A DNA stretch of 64,000 nucleotides, from positions 1 through 64,000 of the forward strand of contig NZ_AWNH01000060.1 in the NCBI RefSeq assembly GCF_000482245.1, given 5' to 3'. Positions 16,667 through 25,703 of the stretch are shown here, one piece after another (the first letter of the stretch is position 1; every line of letters starts with the position of its first letter). The notes below the pieces were generated by a model, which was not told where the DNA came from, made no database searches, and worked only from the letters and a program-made list of their open reading frames with translations. The DNA comes from Leptolyngbya sp. Heron Island J. GTDB taxonomy: Bacteria; Cyanobacteriota; Cyanobacteriia; Phormidesmidales; Phormidesmidaceae. A program made the position numbers and the translations under genes.

Positions 16667-17302
16667 ATGCAAACAACAGACAATCGAACCGCCAATATCG
16701 AATTCCCCACCCGTACTGCCACCGTCACCCGCACCACCAAAGAAACTGATGTCACCGTCACCCTCAACGTCGACGGTACCGGACAGTGCAATGCCAATAC
16801 CGGCATTCCCTTTCTTGATCACATGCTCCATCAAATTGCCTCCCATGGCCTCTTCGATCTCGATATCCAGGCTCAAGGCGACCTCGAAATCGACGACCAC
16901 CACACCAACGAAGACGTCGGCATCACCCTTGGCATGGCCCTCCACCAGGCCCTTGGTAACCGCAAAGGCATCGTCCGCTTTGGCCACTTTGTCGCCCCTC
17001 TAGACGAATCCCTGATCCAGGTCTCCCTGGATTTCTCCGGTCGCCCTTACCTCGCCTATGGTCTCGACATCCCCACCCAGCGCGTTGGCACTTACGACAC
17101 CCAGCTTGTACGCGAATTCTTTATGGCCGTCGTTCACCATAGCCTCATGACCCTCCATATCCGGCAGCTGGACGGCATTAACTCCCACCACATCATCGAA
17201 GCCACCTTCAAAGCCTTTGCCCGTGCCATGCGCATGGCCACCGAAATTGATCCTCGCCGAGCCCATGCCATTCCTAGCTCTAAAGGCGTTTTACAGGTGT
17301 GA
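16667..17302 (+). CDS. hisB: Imidazoleglycerol-phosphate dehydratase
   Basis: The 211-residue enzyme removes water from imidazole-glycerol phosphate in histidine synthesis, using two manganese ions. The metal-binding blocks are present: [27 protein letters not shown] and, in the second half, [11 protein letters not shown] and [16 protein letters not shown]. It is the monofunctional form, without the phosphatase domain of enteric HisB, as in other cyanobacteria. A lead-in of about 20 residues precedes the conserved start [17 protein letters not shown] at 16667. No other his gene is adjacent. Confidence 0.96.
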   Translation: MQTTDNRTANIEFPTRTATVTRTTKETDVTVTLNVDGTGQCNANTGIPFLDHMLHQIASHGLFDLDIQAQGDLEIDDHHTNEDVGITLGMALHQALGNRKGIVRFGHFVAPLDESLIQVSLDFSGRPYLAYGLDIPTQRVGTYDTQLVREFFMAVVHHSLMTLHIRQLDGINSHHIIEATFKAFARAMRMATEIDPRRAHAIPSSKGVLQV

Positions 17303-17367
17303 GCCTCAATGTCCACACAGTGGATAGAATAAGTACAAAGGTATCTTACTGAGACCGGGAGCAGGCC

Positions 17368-18060
17368 ATGACCGCAACTATTCCCAATGTCCAGACATCT
17401 CAGATTATCTATCCCAGCGGAGATGGCACGCCCGTGGCTGAGACCTTTGACCATCTCTATGCCTTGCTGATTACCCTAGAAGTATTACGTCAGTATTTGA
17501 AGGATCAGCAAGCAACTGTTCTAGGTAATCAATTTCTGTACTACGCCCAAGGGCTACTTAACATGCGGGTAGCTCCTGATGTCATGGTGATTTTTGATGT
17601 AGAACCCGGTGGTCGTGATAACTACAAAATCTGGGAAGAAGGCTCGGTGCCAGCCGTCATTTTTGAAATGACCTCCAAAGGTACCCGGCAAAAAGATGAA
17701 ATTAGCAAGTATGACCTCTATGAAGCCATGGGTGTGCTCGAATACTGGCAGTTCGATCCCAAGGGTGAATGGATTAATGACCGTCTGCGCGGATATCGTC
17801 TGGACGAGAATACTTACAAACCGATTACCAATAATGTCAGTCAGGTTCTAGGGTTACGCTTAGCGGTAGCCGATACTTTGATTGAGTTCTATAAGTTAGA
17901 CACTGGAGACAAACTTCTGATTCCTGATGAACTAAAAGAGCGAGCCGATCAAGAAGCCCAGCGAGCCGATCAAGAAGCCCAGCGGGCTGACAGGGCAGAA
18001 GCGGAGTTAAATGCACTCAAGGCAAAACTCAAGGCTCAGGGGATTGAGCTAGAGGATTAG
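17368..18060 (+). CDS. Uma2-family (DUF820) nuclease-like protein
   Basis: The 230-residue protein has a PD-(D/E)XK-like Uma2 domain in its first 180 residues: VAPDVMVIFD supplies Asp and VPAVIFEMTSKGTRQKDE supplies Glu, followed by the typical KYDLYEAMGVLEYWQFDP. The tail is a heptad repeat (RADQEAQ twice, then RADRAEAELNALKAKLKAQG) that should form a coiled coil. Uma2 genes are numerous in cyanobacteria, usually stand alone, and have no proven substrate. GGAGCAGGCC precedes the ATG. The tail repeat is a perfect 21-bp duplication in DNA, so its length may vary. Confidence 0.9.
   Translation: MTATIPNVQTSQIIYPSGDGTPVAETFDHLYALLITLEVLRQYLKDQQATVLGNQFLYYAQGLLNMRVAPDVMVIFDVEPGGRDNYKIWEEGSVPAVIFEMTSKGTRQKDEISKYDLYEAMGVLEYWQFDPKGEWINDRLRGYRLDENTYKPITNNVSQVLGLRLAVADTLIEFYKLDTGDKLLIPDELKERADQEAQRADQEAQRADRAEAELNALKAKLKAQGIELED
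17941..17982 (+). repeat. 21-bp tandem duplication in coiled-coil tail
   Basis: Two identical 21-bp units beginning CGAGCCGATCAAGAAGCCCA run head to tail and encode consecutive heptads of the Uma2 protein tail; a diverged third unit follows. Confidence 0.7.
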
Positions 18061-18066
18061 ATTAGG

Positions 18067-19734
18067 TTAGAAAACTTGCCCATCGGCTAGAGGTAGAGTC
18101 AGATATGTGTCGCCATCCTGATAGACCGTCAGGGTTATAGTTCGATGCTCTATGGTTGGCACTCTATCTAGAGGAAATGTCCGGGTACCACCAGGGTTAA
18201 CGCTATAGGCAGGAAAGCAAGCTGCACTGAGGCTCAACCTTAACGCCTGTCCAGGTATCAGACGAAAACAGGTGGGATGCAAAGGTAGCGAAATGGTTTG
18301 GGGCTGACCTCCATCAATGCGGCTGTAGCCTTGAGTAAGATTAAAAACTCTATGGTTTGGGTAAACCACCGACAGTACGGCACACAGGTCATAGCTGGAT
18401 GCATCTGCCTCAATATTCACCGTTACCGTTACGTTGCCAACTACAGCCAGCTCTGTGTCTAGCAACCCTGTAGTATAGGTCAGAACATCGCTGCGGCCGT
18501 CAATAGCACTGCGCTCAAAGCAGCCCGATGGGAAACTGGCATGTCCCCCTAGAGAGGGCACAGGTCGCCACGGATCATGGACTAAGACATCAGAAACTGG
18601 GGGGGCTACCGATACTTGCTTACTAGGTAAGACCAACGCTCCATCATCCTCGCGCATGGCGGCCAGACCAGAGCTTTTCAGCTCATAGGTTTGCGTTGGA
18701 GAACGGCTGGGCCACTGGTCAAATCGTTGCCATTGATGGCTACCCATTTCAAACAGATGAATCGGGGGTTGATCCAGTAGCCCCGTATCGTTGTCTTTAA
18801 GCCAAGAATCAAACCACTGAATTTGCAATTTATCGATGGGATTCATCGCCTCAGAGCCAAAATCCCAATCGCCCACCTTGCGACTCCAGGGAATGTGACT
18901 CCATGGACCCACTCGCAAAGGCTGGGGATACTGACTTTTCGTGGCCATTTCCTTAAAGAGCCGGAGATCGCCTGTCAGGTAGGGATCAAACCAACCGCCC
19001 ACGTGAAGCATTGGCAGATCCACATCAGTCAAATCAGGTTTCAGCGTGTGCCAATAATCATCATCTTTAGGATGGGCAATCCAACTGTGCCAAAACGAAT
19101 CTGGAGCATACTGCTTCAGTACATCAGGGGTAGCTGTGACGGCCCCATTCAAGGGTAGGTTTCGAGAGGCAGTTCTGAGAGCATTAAAAGCAGTCGGATC
19201 TCCCTGCAAACGGGCTGTTTCTGCGGCTAGCTGAATTGCCCAGCCTAAACCTGCCTGCAGCCGCAGCGCACCATTTTCATAGGCCCAATCGTGGTAAAGG
19301 TCGTAGCCCACCATGGCGGGTGCCAAAGCCTTGAGTGCCGGGGGCTGAGACTGCGCGGCATAAAGCTGGGTCATGCCCTGGTAGGAAAACCCATACATGC
19401 CCACATGTCCATTGCTGCCAGGGAGTTGAGCGGCCCACTGAACGCTGTCGTAGCCGTCATCTACTTCATGGGCAAATAGCTCAAACACGCCCTCGGACGT
19501 GCCACGCCCGCGTACATCCTGAATTACCACAATGTAGCCATGGGCGGCATACCAGGTGGGATGAGCATAGACAACGGTGGATGCGATCGCACGCCCATAG
19601 GGTTGTCGCATCAACAACACAGGCCATGGACCGGCTGCATCAGGAAAGTACACATCCGCATCCAGACGTTGACCATCCCGAGTCTGCAGCGAATATACTT
19701 GCTTTGGCTTAACAGGCAAAAAATGAGACGACAT
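18067..19734 (-). CDS. CocE/NonD-type alpha/beta hydrolase
   Basis: The 555-residue serine hydrolase resembles cocaine esterase and X-Pro dipeptidyl peptidases. The nucleophile is Ser117 in GMYGFSYQGMTQ; Asp probably lies in VGGWFDPYLTGD and His in VGPWSHIPW. The early block RDGQRLDADVYFPDAAGPWP and DVRGRGTSEG are family hallmarks, and the C-terminal 200 residues form the jelly-roll domain. It should cleave an ester or amide bond; the natural substrate is unknown. There is no signal peptide. Its start overlaps the stop of the upstream cupin (TAATG), so the two are translationally coupled. Confidence 0.92.
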   Translation of the reverse strand: MSSHFLPVKPKQVYSLQTRDGQRLDADVYFPDAAGPWPVLLMRQPYGRAIASTVVYAHPTWYAAHGYIVVIQDVRGRGTSEGVFELFAHEVDDGYDSVQWAAQLPGSNGHVGMYGFSYQGMTQLYAAQSQPPALKALAPAMVGYDLYHDWAYENGALRLQAGLGWAIQLAAETARLQGDPTAFNALRTASRNLPLNGAVTATPDVLKQYAPDSFWHSWIAHPKDDDYWHTLKPDLTDVDLPMLHVGGWFDPYLTGDLRLFKEMATKSQYPQPLRVGPWSHIPWSRKVGDWDFGSEAMNPIDKLQIQWFDSWLKDNDTGLLDQPPIHLFEMGSHQWQRFDQWPSRSPTQTYELKSSGLAAMREDDGALVLPSKQVSVAPPVSDVLVHDPWRPVPSLGGHASFPSGCFERSAIDGRSDVLTYTTGLLDTELAVVGNVTVTVNIEADASSYDLCAVLSVVYPNHRVFNLTQGYSRIDGGQPQTISLPLHPTCFRLIPGQALRLSLSAACFPAYSVNPGGTRTFPLDRVPTIEHRTITLTVYQDGDTYLTLPLADGQVF

Positions 19735-20195
19735 TAAATACTGCGAGTACGATTCAGCACCGCCATGTCCTCTTCATCAAGTTCTGCCGGTATACCTTCA
19801 CGAATCAATTCGGCAAAATCCTCATTCGGTACCATCACACTAAGCAAGTAGAGGCGCTGTGCACTGGTATTTTCCACAAAATGAACGCCGTGGGATGGCA
19901 CTAAAATACTGTCACCTGTGCGAATCATTGAGCTTTTACCATCACAGACAACGCGACCTTCCCCTTGCAGTACGTAAAACATTTCAACGGCTACTTGATG
20001 ACGATGGGTGGGCGTTCTGCCTCCCGCGTCAAAAATTTCTACGCAGCAGGTGAGCTTGGCATGCCCCAGGGTGGGGTCCACTAAGAGCGCTAAGCGGTTT
20101 TTATCCTCGGGACTAATGCGAAATACCTGATAATCTTCGGGCGACTTCAATACGGGTAAAACGCAGCTTGTAGGCAGAGCACAGGTACTTTTCAT
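19734..20195 (-). CDS. Cupin-domain protein
   Basis: The 153-residue single-domain cupin carries motif 1, TPTHRHQVAVEMFYVLQGEG (about residues 61-80), and motif 2, VPSHGVHFVEN (about 106-116). Two histidines of HRH, the Glu and the later His should bind a metal. Small cupins like this act as dioxygenases, isomerases or sugar-sensing proteins; the substrate cannot be read from sequence. The stop overlaps the hydrolase start by one base, so the two probably act on the same compound or pathway, which is inference. Confidence 0.85.
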   Translation of the reverse strand: MKSTCALPTSCVLPVLKSPEDYQVFRISPEDKNRLALLVDPTLGHAKLTCCVEIFDAGGRTPTHRHQVAVEMFYVLQGEGRVVCDGKSSMIRTGDSILVPSHGVHFVENTSAQRLYLLSVMVPNEDFAELIREGIPAELDEEDMAVLNRTRSI

Positions 20196-20716
20196 TATTT
20201 AAACGGTAGCAGCGCTACTTCAGCTTAAAAATCACCTCTGCACCCAGAGTGTTCTTGCAATAATTTTTCACTTACTACCCAGAGGGTGCTGCCACATTGG
20301 TGACATGTTTATACGGTTTTATACGGTCTTTGATTGCAGTCTAAAGGGCACACTTTTTAATCTGTAGACGTCCTTGCTTTAGATGTCACAGCTAGCCAGG
20401 GTATTTTTAGCGATTTTCGCTCAATTGCGAAATCGCAAATATCCTCTGTAGGCTGATAAAATAGGCCATTGCGATGCTAGCTTCCGGCTATTATTGCATT
20501 TAGCTCAAAAAATCATCACAGTTGTTTTACTGTTTTGTCTGCTGGCCTTTGGAAGTCTGTAACGTGCATATTTGGCTAGTTGCTTCATATGTCTAAAGTA
20601 AGAAGGGTACACTCTAGCTGAAACCAGAAGTTTTGATCCAACCAAGAGAGTTTTTAACCTTTGACATTATTCGATTGCTAGCTGTTTGCTAATGACTTCC
20701 GTAGGACTTCAATGCC
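20196..20716. other. Intergenic region with one hairpin
   Basis: About 520 bases between divergent genes. A near-perfect hairpin, GCGATTTTCGC (20410-20420) with GCGAAATCGC (20426-20435 or so), is visible, and TTTATACGGT is repeated twice in tandem near 20308-20328. No RNA gene or ORF is recognised. Confidence 0.4.
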
Positions 20717-20809
20717 ATGAGTAGTAAAACTAATAGTCCATTGGGAAATGCCAGCATAGTGATAGGCGTGTGGCATCACGAGACAAACCTCTGCGTCGTA
20801 TCGGTGTAA
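20717..20809 (+). CDS. Possible 30-residue leader peptide
   Basis: An ATG at 20717, ten bases after AGGA, opens a 30-codon frame ending at 20807-20809 (TAA). The stop shares its last A with the ATG at 20809 that opens the response regulator domain (TAATG). This overlap is the main evidence; the peptide itself has no recognisable motif. It could couple or attenuate translation of the next gene, or be chance. Confidence 0.3.
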   Translation: MSSKTNSPLGNASIVIGVWHHETNLCVVSV

Positions 20810-22020
20810 TGGTGAAGGCAGCTGATCCCATCGCAGATATTTTGGTGATCGATGACGATCCGATCATTCGGCGTATCCTTCAGCGGATGCTGCAAAGTCA
20901 GGGATATCGTGTGGCGATTGCAGAAACTGCTGCTGCTGGCTTAGAGCAAGCATTGGCAATTACTCCTCCGGTAATCCTTTGTGACTGGCGTTTGCCCGGC
21001 TCTGTGGATGGGTTAGAAATTTGTCGCCGTCTCAAGGAGCATCCAGATTTATCCATGAGTTCGTTCTTGTTAATTACGGCTCATGCGGAAACGGCTAGTC
21101 GAGTGGAAGCCTTAGAGGCGGGTGCTGACGATCTGCTGATGAAACCGATTGACATGGCGGAATTGAAAGCTCGTGTTAAATCTGGAATGCGGCTATGCCA
21201 GCTCACCCGCGATTTGAAAAAGCAAAAGCAGTATCTAGAGAATGAGCTGGCAGAAGCGGCCTCTTACGTGCAGTCACTGCTGCCCAGAGATACGGATAAG
21301 CCCCCTGTCAAAATTCAAACCCGGTTTCTGCCCTCGCAACAGCTGGGGGGAGACTGCTTTGATTTTTACTGGTTAGATCCTGACTATCTGGTGATGTATT
21401 TGCTGGATGTTTCAGGCCATGGCTTAGGGGCCGCACTACTGTCGACATCGGTCCTGAATGTATTGCGATCGCAATCTTTACCCGGCACCAATTTTTATCG
21501 GCCCGACAAAGTGCTCGAAAGTCTGAATAACATGTTTCAGATGACCGACCAAAACGAGAAGTATTTCACCATTTGGTACGGTGTTTACAACCGAGTCAAT
21601 CGTCAGCTGATGTATGCCAGTGCTGGCCATCCTCCGGCCATACTATTGTCCTCGCCCCCTGCCACAGCTGAAAAGACCAACGGGAATGGCGCTGCTGTAA
21701 TGGCTGAAACGATGCGTTTACGTACACCCGGTATGCCCATTGGCATGATGCCTAATACAACTTATACCTGGAAGCGCTGTTCAATTCCAGATGATAGTTA
21801 TCTATACATCTTTAGTGACGGTGTTTACGAGGTTCCAGAAACATCTGTGTCTGAAGCGGGTGAAATTCTTGGATTAGACAGCTTTATTGAGCATATTGTG
21901 AAATGCCCTCGTCCAGGGCAGCTCGATCAGCTGATTAGCCACGCAATCATGCCCACCAATGTCGATGTCACTCAGGATTTGGCCGATGATCTCTCGCTGT
22001 TGGAAATTAATTTTAGTTAA
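20809..22020 (+). CDS. Response regulator with PP2C-type phosphatase
   Basis: The 403-residue protein joins a receiver domain (about 1-115; acidic pair in VIDDDPII, phosphoacceptor Asp in LCDWRLP, Lys in LMKPIDM) to a short coiled coil (DLKKQKQYLENELAEAASYVQ) and a RsbU/SpoIIE-type PP2C phosphatase (about 170-400; GGDCFDFYWL, LLDVSGHGLGAALLS, YASAGHPPAILL, SDGVYEVPE). Such proteins dephosphorylate anti-sigma antagonists when their receiver is phosphorylated, linking a two-component input to a partner switch. I chose ATG at 20809 because the receiver begins shortly after and an upstream frame ends on it; GTG at 20770 is the alternative (416 residues). The partner kinase is not adjacent. Confidence 0.9.
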   Translation: MVKAADPIADILVIDDDPIIRRILQRMLQSQGYRVAIAETAAAGLEQALAITPPVILCDWRLPGSVDGLEICRRLKEHPDLSMSSFLLITAHAETASRVEALEAGADDLLMKPIDMAELKARVKSGMRLCQLTRDLKKQKQYLENELAEAASYVQSLLPRDTDKPPVKIQTRFLPSQQLGGDCFDFYWLDPDYLVMYLLDVSGHGLGAALLSTSVLNVLRSQSLPGTNFYRPDKVLESLNNMFQMTDQNEKYFTIWYGVYNRVNRQLMYASAGHPPAILLSSPPATAEKTNGNGAAVMAETMRLRTPGMPIGMMPNTTYTWKRCSIPDDSYLYIFSDGVYEVPETSVSEAGEILGLDSFIEHIVKCPRPGQLDQLISHAIMPTNVDVTQDLADDLSLLEINFS

Positions 22021-22066
22021 TTGCATGTAGGGGGTGTTCCATGGAACACCCCCTACATGCAATTAA
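22017..22066. repeat. Perfect 50-bp palindrome between convergent genes
   Basis: From TTAATTGCATGTAGGGGGTG to its exact reverse complement, centred on CCATGG at 22041/22042, the 25-base halves match without a mismatch. It overlaps the stop of the phosphatase gene and ends 15 bp before the stop of the convergent VKOR gene. It could act as a two-way terminator, but with no loop and no T-run; the GTAGGGGG ends mark it as the dispersed repeat class. Confidence 0.75.
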
Positions 22067-22080
22067 TTCCCTACGAAAAT

Positions 22081-22992
22081 TTAATTCTTAAAGTCCGTCG
22101 GACCTTGATAACCAGATGCGGATGCCAGGGTTTCTAATGTTTGAGTCCCCGCTAAAAATTGACCATTGACTTCCCATGTAGGAAAGCCAGTGACTTCAGG
22201 AACAGCACGACATAGGGATGCCTGAGAGTTAGCGCCATCATCAGCGCATTCAATGTAGGGCATATACTTTTTGGCTTCTTGGCCAAATAGCTGCTTTTGG
22301 TCAAAGCAGTGAGGACACCAGTATGCGCCATACATCTTTGCATCCACTTCTTGGAGATGCTTGGCTAAGGCTACTTCTGCTGGGCCGGAGATGGTTGTAA
22401 CTGCAGGACCGCTATTGCCTGCTGCAGTTGCCGCTGGTCCATTAATACTGATGGAATACATGCCAATGGTGGCCACTAGGGTGACTACGCCGATGATGAT
22501 GCCGCGAAAGGCGAGCGCTCCTTGATCTTCCCACTGACGCCCTAGAAGAGTGAGCAGGAACATAAGCGCTGTAAAGACAGCAGAAGCAATGCAATAGAGG
22601 CAAGCGGCCTGTAGCTCTGTAGCCAGTAGATACATTAAATATCCACTAAAGACCATCATGCCTGTCGCGCCAACAAATAAGAGTGGCCAGGTTAGATTTT
22701 CTAGCTTTTGGCGTTGTTTGATGTCTTTACTAATCAATGATGGTCCTAGGGATAACGCCACCATAGACAAGTAGGCGAGACAGCCAAACAGCGTTAGCGG
22801 AATCCCAAAAACTTCGGCGTAGGCACTGTTTAACACCTGATCGCAGCCCTTTACAGGACAGGCAGCATCGTTACCCATCAACTTAATTACCGTTAGATAG
22901 CCTGTGCCCAGGGCTCCAACGGTTGCGATCGCACCAATAGCTGGGCGCGACCAACGGTAAATTCCACGAGTTTCTTTACGGCGACGTCCCAT
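22081..22992 (-). CDS. VKOR-thioredoxin fusion
   Basis: The 303-residue protein is a bacterial homologue of vitamin K epoxide reductase. Four or five membrane helices fill residues 20-190. The loop cysteines are in CPVKGCDQVLNSAYAEVFG and the active CXXC is ACLYCIAS. A C-terminal thioredoxin domain (about 205-300) has CPHC in GAYWCPHCFDQKQLF and a further Cys pair (CADDGANSQASLC). It passes electrons from newly formed disulfides to quinone, making disulfide bonds in the lumen; in cyanobacteria it supports photosystem assembly. ATG at 22992. It lies 155 bp downstream of the BtpA gene on the same strand. Confidence 0.95.
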   Translation of the reverse strand: MGRRRKETRGIYRWSRPAIGAIATVGALGTGYLTVIKLMGNDAACPVKGCDQVLNSAYAEVFGIPLTLFGCLAYLSMVALSLGPSLISKDIKQRQKLENLTWPLLFVGATGMMVFSGYLMYLLATELQAACLYCIASAVFTALMFLLTLLGRQWEDQGALAFRGIIIGVVTLVATIGMYSISINGPAATAAGNSGPAVTTISGPAEVALAKHLQEVDAKMYGAYWCPHCFDQKQLFGQEAKKYMPYIECADDGANSQASLCRAVPEVTGFPTWEVNGQFLAGTQTLETLASASGYQGPTDFKN

Positions 22993-23147
22993 AGTTTATA
23001 GATAACTCTAAGCTCATCAAGATAAACAAAAGGCAGGATAGACCCAGGTAGATAATCTGCTCCCCCGACTGCATATTAGACAAAAAATAGGGGCTTCGGT
23101 AATGATATGCCACAATCATCAATGTGGAGATGTACCATGGCATATCC

Positions 23148-23960
23148 CTAGGTTGGTGATGCGATCTCATCCATAAATTGACCGACACGGTTAGGATCTA
23201 CGGCTTGCTCAATCTGCCCCCACCGTTTCAAAGAGCTAGAAACAATCACACCATCCGCCGACTGTATCAGCTGGTGAATATTGTCTACGGTTGCACCGCT
23301 GCCGATTAAAACCGGTGTTTCGCCCGCAGCCGCTTTCGCCTTTGCCAAATCTTGACTCGTGGGCGGATGGCCTGTAGCTCCACCAGAGACAATCACGGCA
23401 TCTGCTAAGCCTCGATGAATAGTATCGGCCACAACATTGGCCATCCCTGTTTCCGTAGCGAGTGTACCCACAGGAGCGGCATGTTTGACCAACACATCCG
23501 CAAATACCTTGATATCGACACCAAGTTCACGACGATAGCGCATCAGCTGATGCGCATCCCCCTCAATTAGGCCCTGATCGGTGGCCATCACTCCGGTTAG
23601 CACATTCACCCGAACAAATTCGGCTCCTGTACAGGCGGCAATCGCCAAGCCACTGTGGGCGTCATTGCGCAAAACATTGAGGCCAATAGGGACGGCTACA
23701 AGCTGCCGTAGCCGACTAACGACAATGGTCATGGCGCTGACCACTGCAGGGTCAACAGCGCCCTTAGTAAACGGTGCATCAAAAAAATTTTCTACAATAA
23801 TGCCATTAACACCACCGGACGCCAAGGCAACGGCCTCCTGTACGGCCCGGTCTATGACCATCTGTAAGGAGCCTTGCCAGCGAGCGGATGTCGGGAGGGG
23901 CAGCAGATGCACTACCCCAATCACAGGGGTTGATGTCTTAAAAAGTTCGTTTAACTCCAC
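23148..23960 (-). CDS. btpA: BtpA-family photosystem I biogenesis protein
   Basis: The 270-residue protein is a TIM-barrel-like member of the BtpA/SgcQ family. Diagnostic parts are IGVVHLLPLPTSARWQGS, GGVNGIIVENFFDAPF, VPIGLNVLRNDAHSGLAIA, VNVLTGVMATDQGLIEG and IVSGGATGHPPTSQDLAKAK. In Synechocystis BtpA is a thylakoid-associated protein needed for stable photosystem I reaction centre proteins. Length is normal. ATG at 23960. Neighbouring VKOR also serves thylakoid protein maturation, and psaL lies elsewhere in the window. Confidence 0.93.
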   Translation of the reverse strand: MELNELFKTSTPVIGVVHLLPLPTSARWQGSLQMVIDRAVQEAVALASGGVNGIIVENFFDAPFTKGAVDPAVVSAMTIVVSRLRQLVAVPIGLNVLRNDAHSGLAIAACTGAEFVRVNVLTGVMATDQGLIEGDAHQLMRYRRELGVDIKVFADVLVKHAAPVGTLATETGMANVVADTIHRGLADAVIVSGGATGHPPTSQDLAKAKAAAGETPVLIGSGATVDNIHQLIQSADGVIVSSSLKRWGQIEQAVDPNRVGQFMDEIASPT

Positions 23961-24302
23961 AAGATCTCAAAAATTGAACAAGAATTGAATTGTTTGCCAT
24001 CATTGCAAGCAGCTGAGCTGAAATCAGCAGGATGTGCCAAGATTGATGAGGCTTATCCAGATTAAGCCCTCATGGGGAGTTGCAAGCATTTTTTCACTCA
24101 GACACAGTGACAAGGTTTCCTAAGCAAATCAACTTTTTCCATGGGCATTCCACAGAATTGTATAGTTATGTTATAATTTCTTTAGTTGGGCAAAAACAAT
24201 CGCTATCTGTTCAAATTTTGGATGATAGGGTAGGGTGCTAAGTCATCCGTGCGATCGCAACGCCTGCTTCGGAGACTAGCATTTTGTTTCTCACAAGAAT
24301 TT
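23961..24302. other. Divergent intergenic region
   Basis: About 340 bases between btpA (minus) and rimO (plus). TATAAT at 24172-24177 is a good -10 box for rimO-crhR, but no clear -35 precedes it. The transcript would then have a leader of roughly 120 bases, fitting a gene pair known to be cold and redox controlled in Synechocystis. Confidence 0.4.
24172..24177 (+). promoter_or_regulatory. Candidate -10 box of rimO-crhR
   Basis: TATAAT, perfect to consensus, 126 bases before the chosen rimO start. No -35 at normal spacing is evident, so it might depend on an activator. Confidence 0.35.
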
Positions 24303-25664
24303 ATGGTTCGTAAACCAACTGTCGCCATTTCTCACCTGGGTTGTGAGAAGAACCGAGTTGACACTGAGCATATGCTGGGACTGCTCGTTAAAGCTGGTTA
24401 CCAAGTTGATGCAAATGAAGAGCTTGCCGATTACGTTATCGTTAACACCTGCAGCTTTATAGAAGATGCTCGTCGAGAGTCGGTTCGTACCCTGGTAGAG
24501 CTGGCAGAGGCGAAGAAAAAAGTTGTGATCACAGGATGCCTGGCTCAGCATTTTCAATCGGAGCTGCTTGACGAGATTCCAGAAGCTGTTGCATTAGTAG
24601 GCACAGGAGACTATCACCGAATTGTTAATGTCATTGAGCGCGCTGAAGCAGGCGAACGGGTTAAAGCTGTTTCTAGCGAGCCAACTTACATTGCCGACGA
24701 AACGGTTCCCCGCTATCGCACCACTAGCGAAGGAGTAGCCTATGTTCGAGTTGCTGAAGGTTGTGACTATCGCTGTGCTTTTTGCATAATTCCCCATTTG
24801 CGCGGTAATCAACGCTCTCGACCGATCGAGTCAATTGTGGCCGAAGCGCATCAGCTCGCTGCTGAAGGTGTGCAGGAATTGGTATTGATCTCGCAAATTA
24901 CCACCAACTACGGTGTTGATCTCTACGGTAAACCCAAGCTGGCAGAGCTTTTGCGAGCTTTGGGTGATGTGGACGTTCCTTGGATTCGGATGCATTATGC
25001 CTATCCTACGGGGCTAACCCCGGATGTGCTGGATGCCATTCGTGAGACGCCTAATGTTTTGCCTTATTTAGATTTGCCTTTGCAACATTCTCACCCAGAG
25101 ATACTACGGGCAATGAATCGACCCTGGCAGGGACGCGTAAATGATGACATTATTCAACGGCTAAAAACTGCTTTGCCGGATGCCGTCCTACGCACCACAT
25201 TTATTGTTGGTTTCCCAGGCGAAACAGAGTCTCATTTTGATCATCTCAAGGCGTTCATACAACGTCATGAGTTTGATCACGTTGGTGTATTTACCTTTTC
25301 TGCTGAAGCGGGGACCCCAGCAGCTAATTTACCAAATCAAATTGATCCAGCAGTGATGCATCAGCGGCGGGAAGATCTGATGCTGACTCAGCAGGAAATT
25401 TCTTTTAGGCGGAATCAAATGCAAATTGGCAGAGTTGTGGATGTTTTGGTTGAGCAAGAGAACCCCAGCCAGGATCAATGCATTGGCCGATCTGCTCGTT
25501 TTGCTCCCGATGTTGATGGTCTGGTCTATGTCAAAGGTGCACCCCCCTTGGCGCAGATAGTACCTGTACAGATTACTGGAGCGGACACCTATGACCTCTT
25601 TGGTACTGTCGCGACCGACCATACCAATGCTCTCATGCCAACGCCTGCAAGTGTTTCTCTTTAA
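24303..25664 (+). CDS. rimO: Ribosomal protein S12 methylthiotransferase
   Basis: The 453-residue radical-SAM enzyme adds a methylthio group to a conserved Asp of ribosomal protein S12. The N-terminal UPF0004 domain has cysteines in [26 protein letters not shown] and TGCLAQ, binding the auxiliary cluster. The radical-SAM cluster motif is [25 protein letters not shown] domain closes the protein (about 380-440). I chose ATG at 24303 because the family starts here; the GTG at 24249 adds 18 unlikely residues. crhR follows 39 bp later: the rimO-crhR order is that of Synechocystis slr0082-slr0083. The substrate gene rpsL is at 60752. Confidence 0.96.
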   Translation: MVRKPTVAISHLGCEKNRVDTEHMLGLLVKAGYQVDANEELADYVIVNTCSFIEDARRESVRTLVELAEAKKKVVITGCLAQHFQSELLDEIPEAVALVGTGDYHRIVNVIERAEAGERVKAVSSEPTYIADETVPRYRTTSEGVAYVRVAEGCDYRCAFCIIPHLRGNQRSRPIESIVAEAHQLAAEGVQELVLISQITTNYGVDLYGKPKLAELLRALGDVDVPWIRMHYAYPTGLTPDVLDAIRETPNVLPYLDLPLQHSHPEILRAMNRPWQGRVNDDIIQRLKTALPDAVLRTTFIVGFPGETESHFDHLKAFIQRHEFDHVGVFTFSAEAGTPAANLPNQIDPAVMHQRREDLMLTQQEISFRRNQMQIGRVVDVLVEQENPSQDQCIGRSARFAPDVDGLVYVKGAPPLAQIVPVQITGADTYDLFGTVATDHTNALMPTPASVSL

Positions 25665-25703
25665 AAATCCCGCCTGCACTCAATTGACCTCAAAGGAGTC
25701 TAA

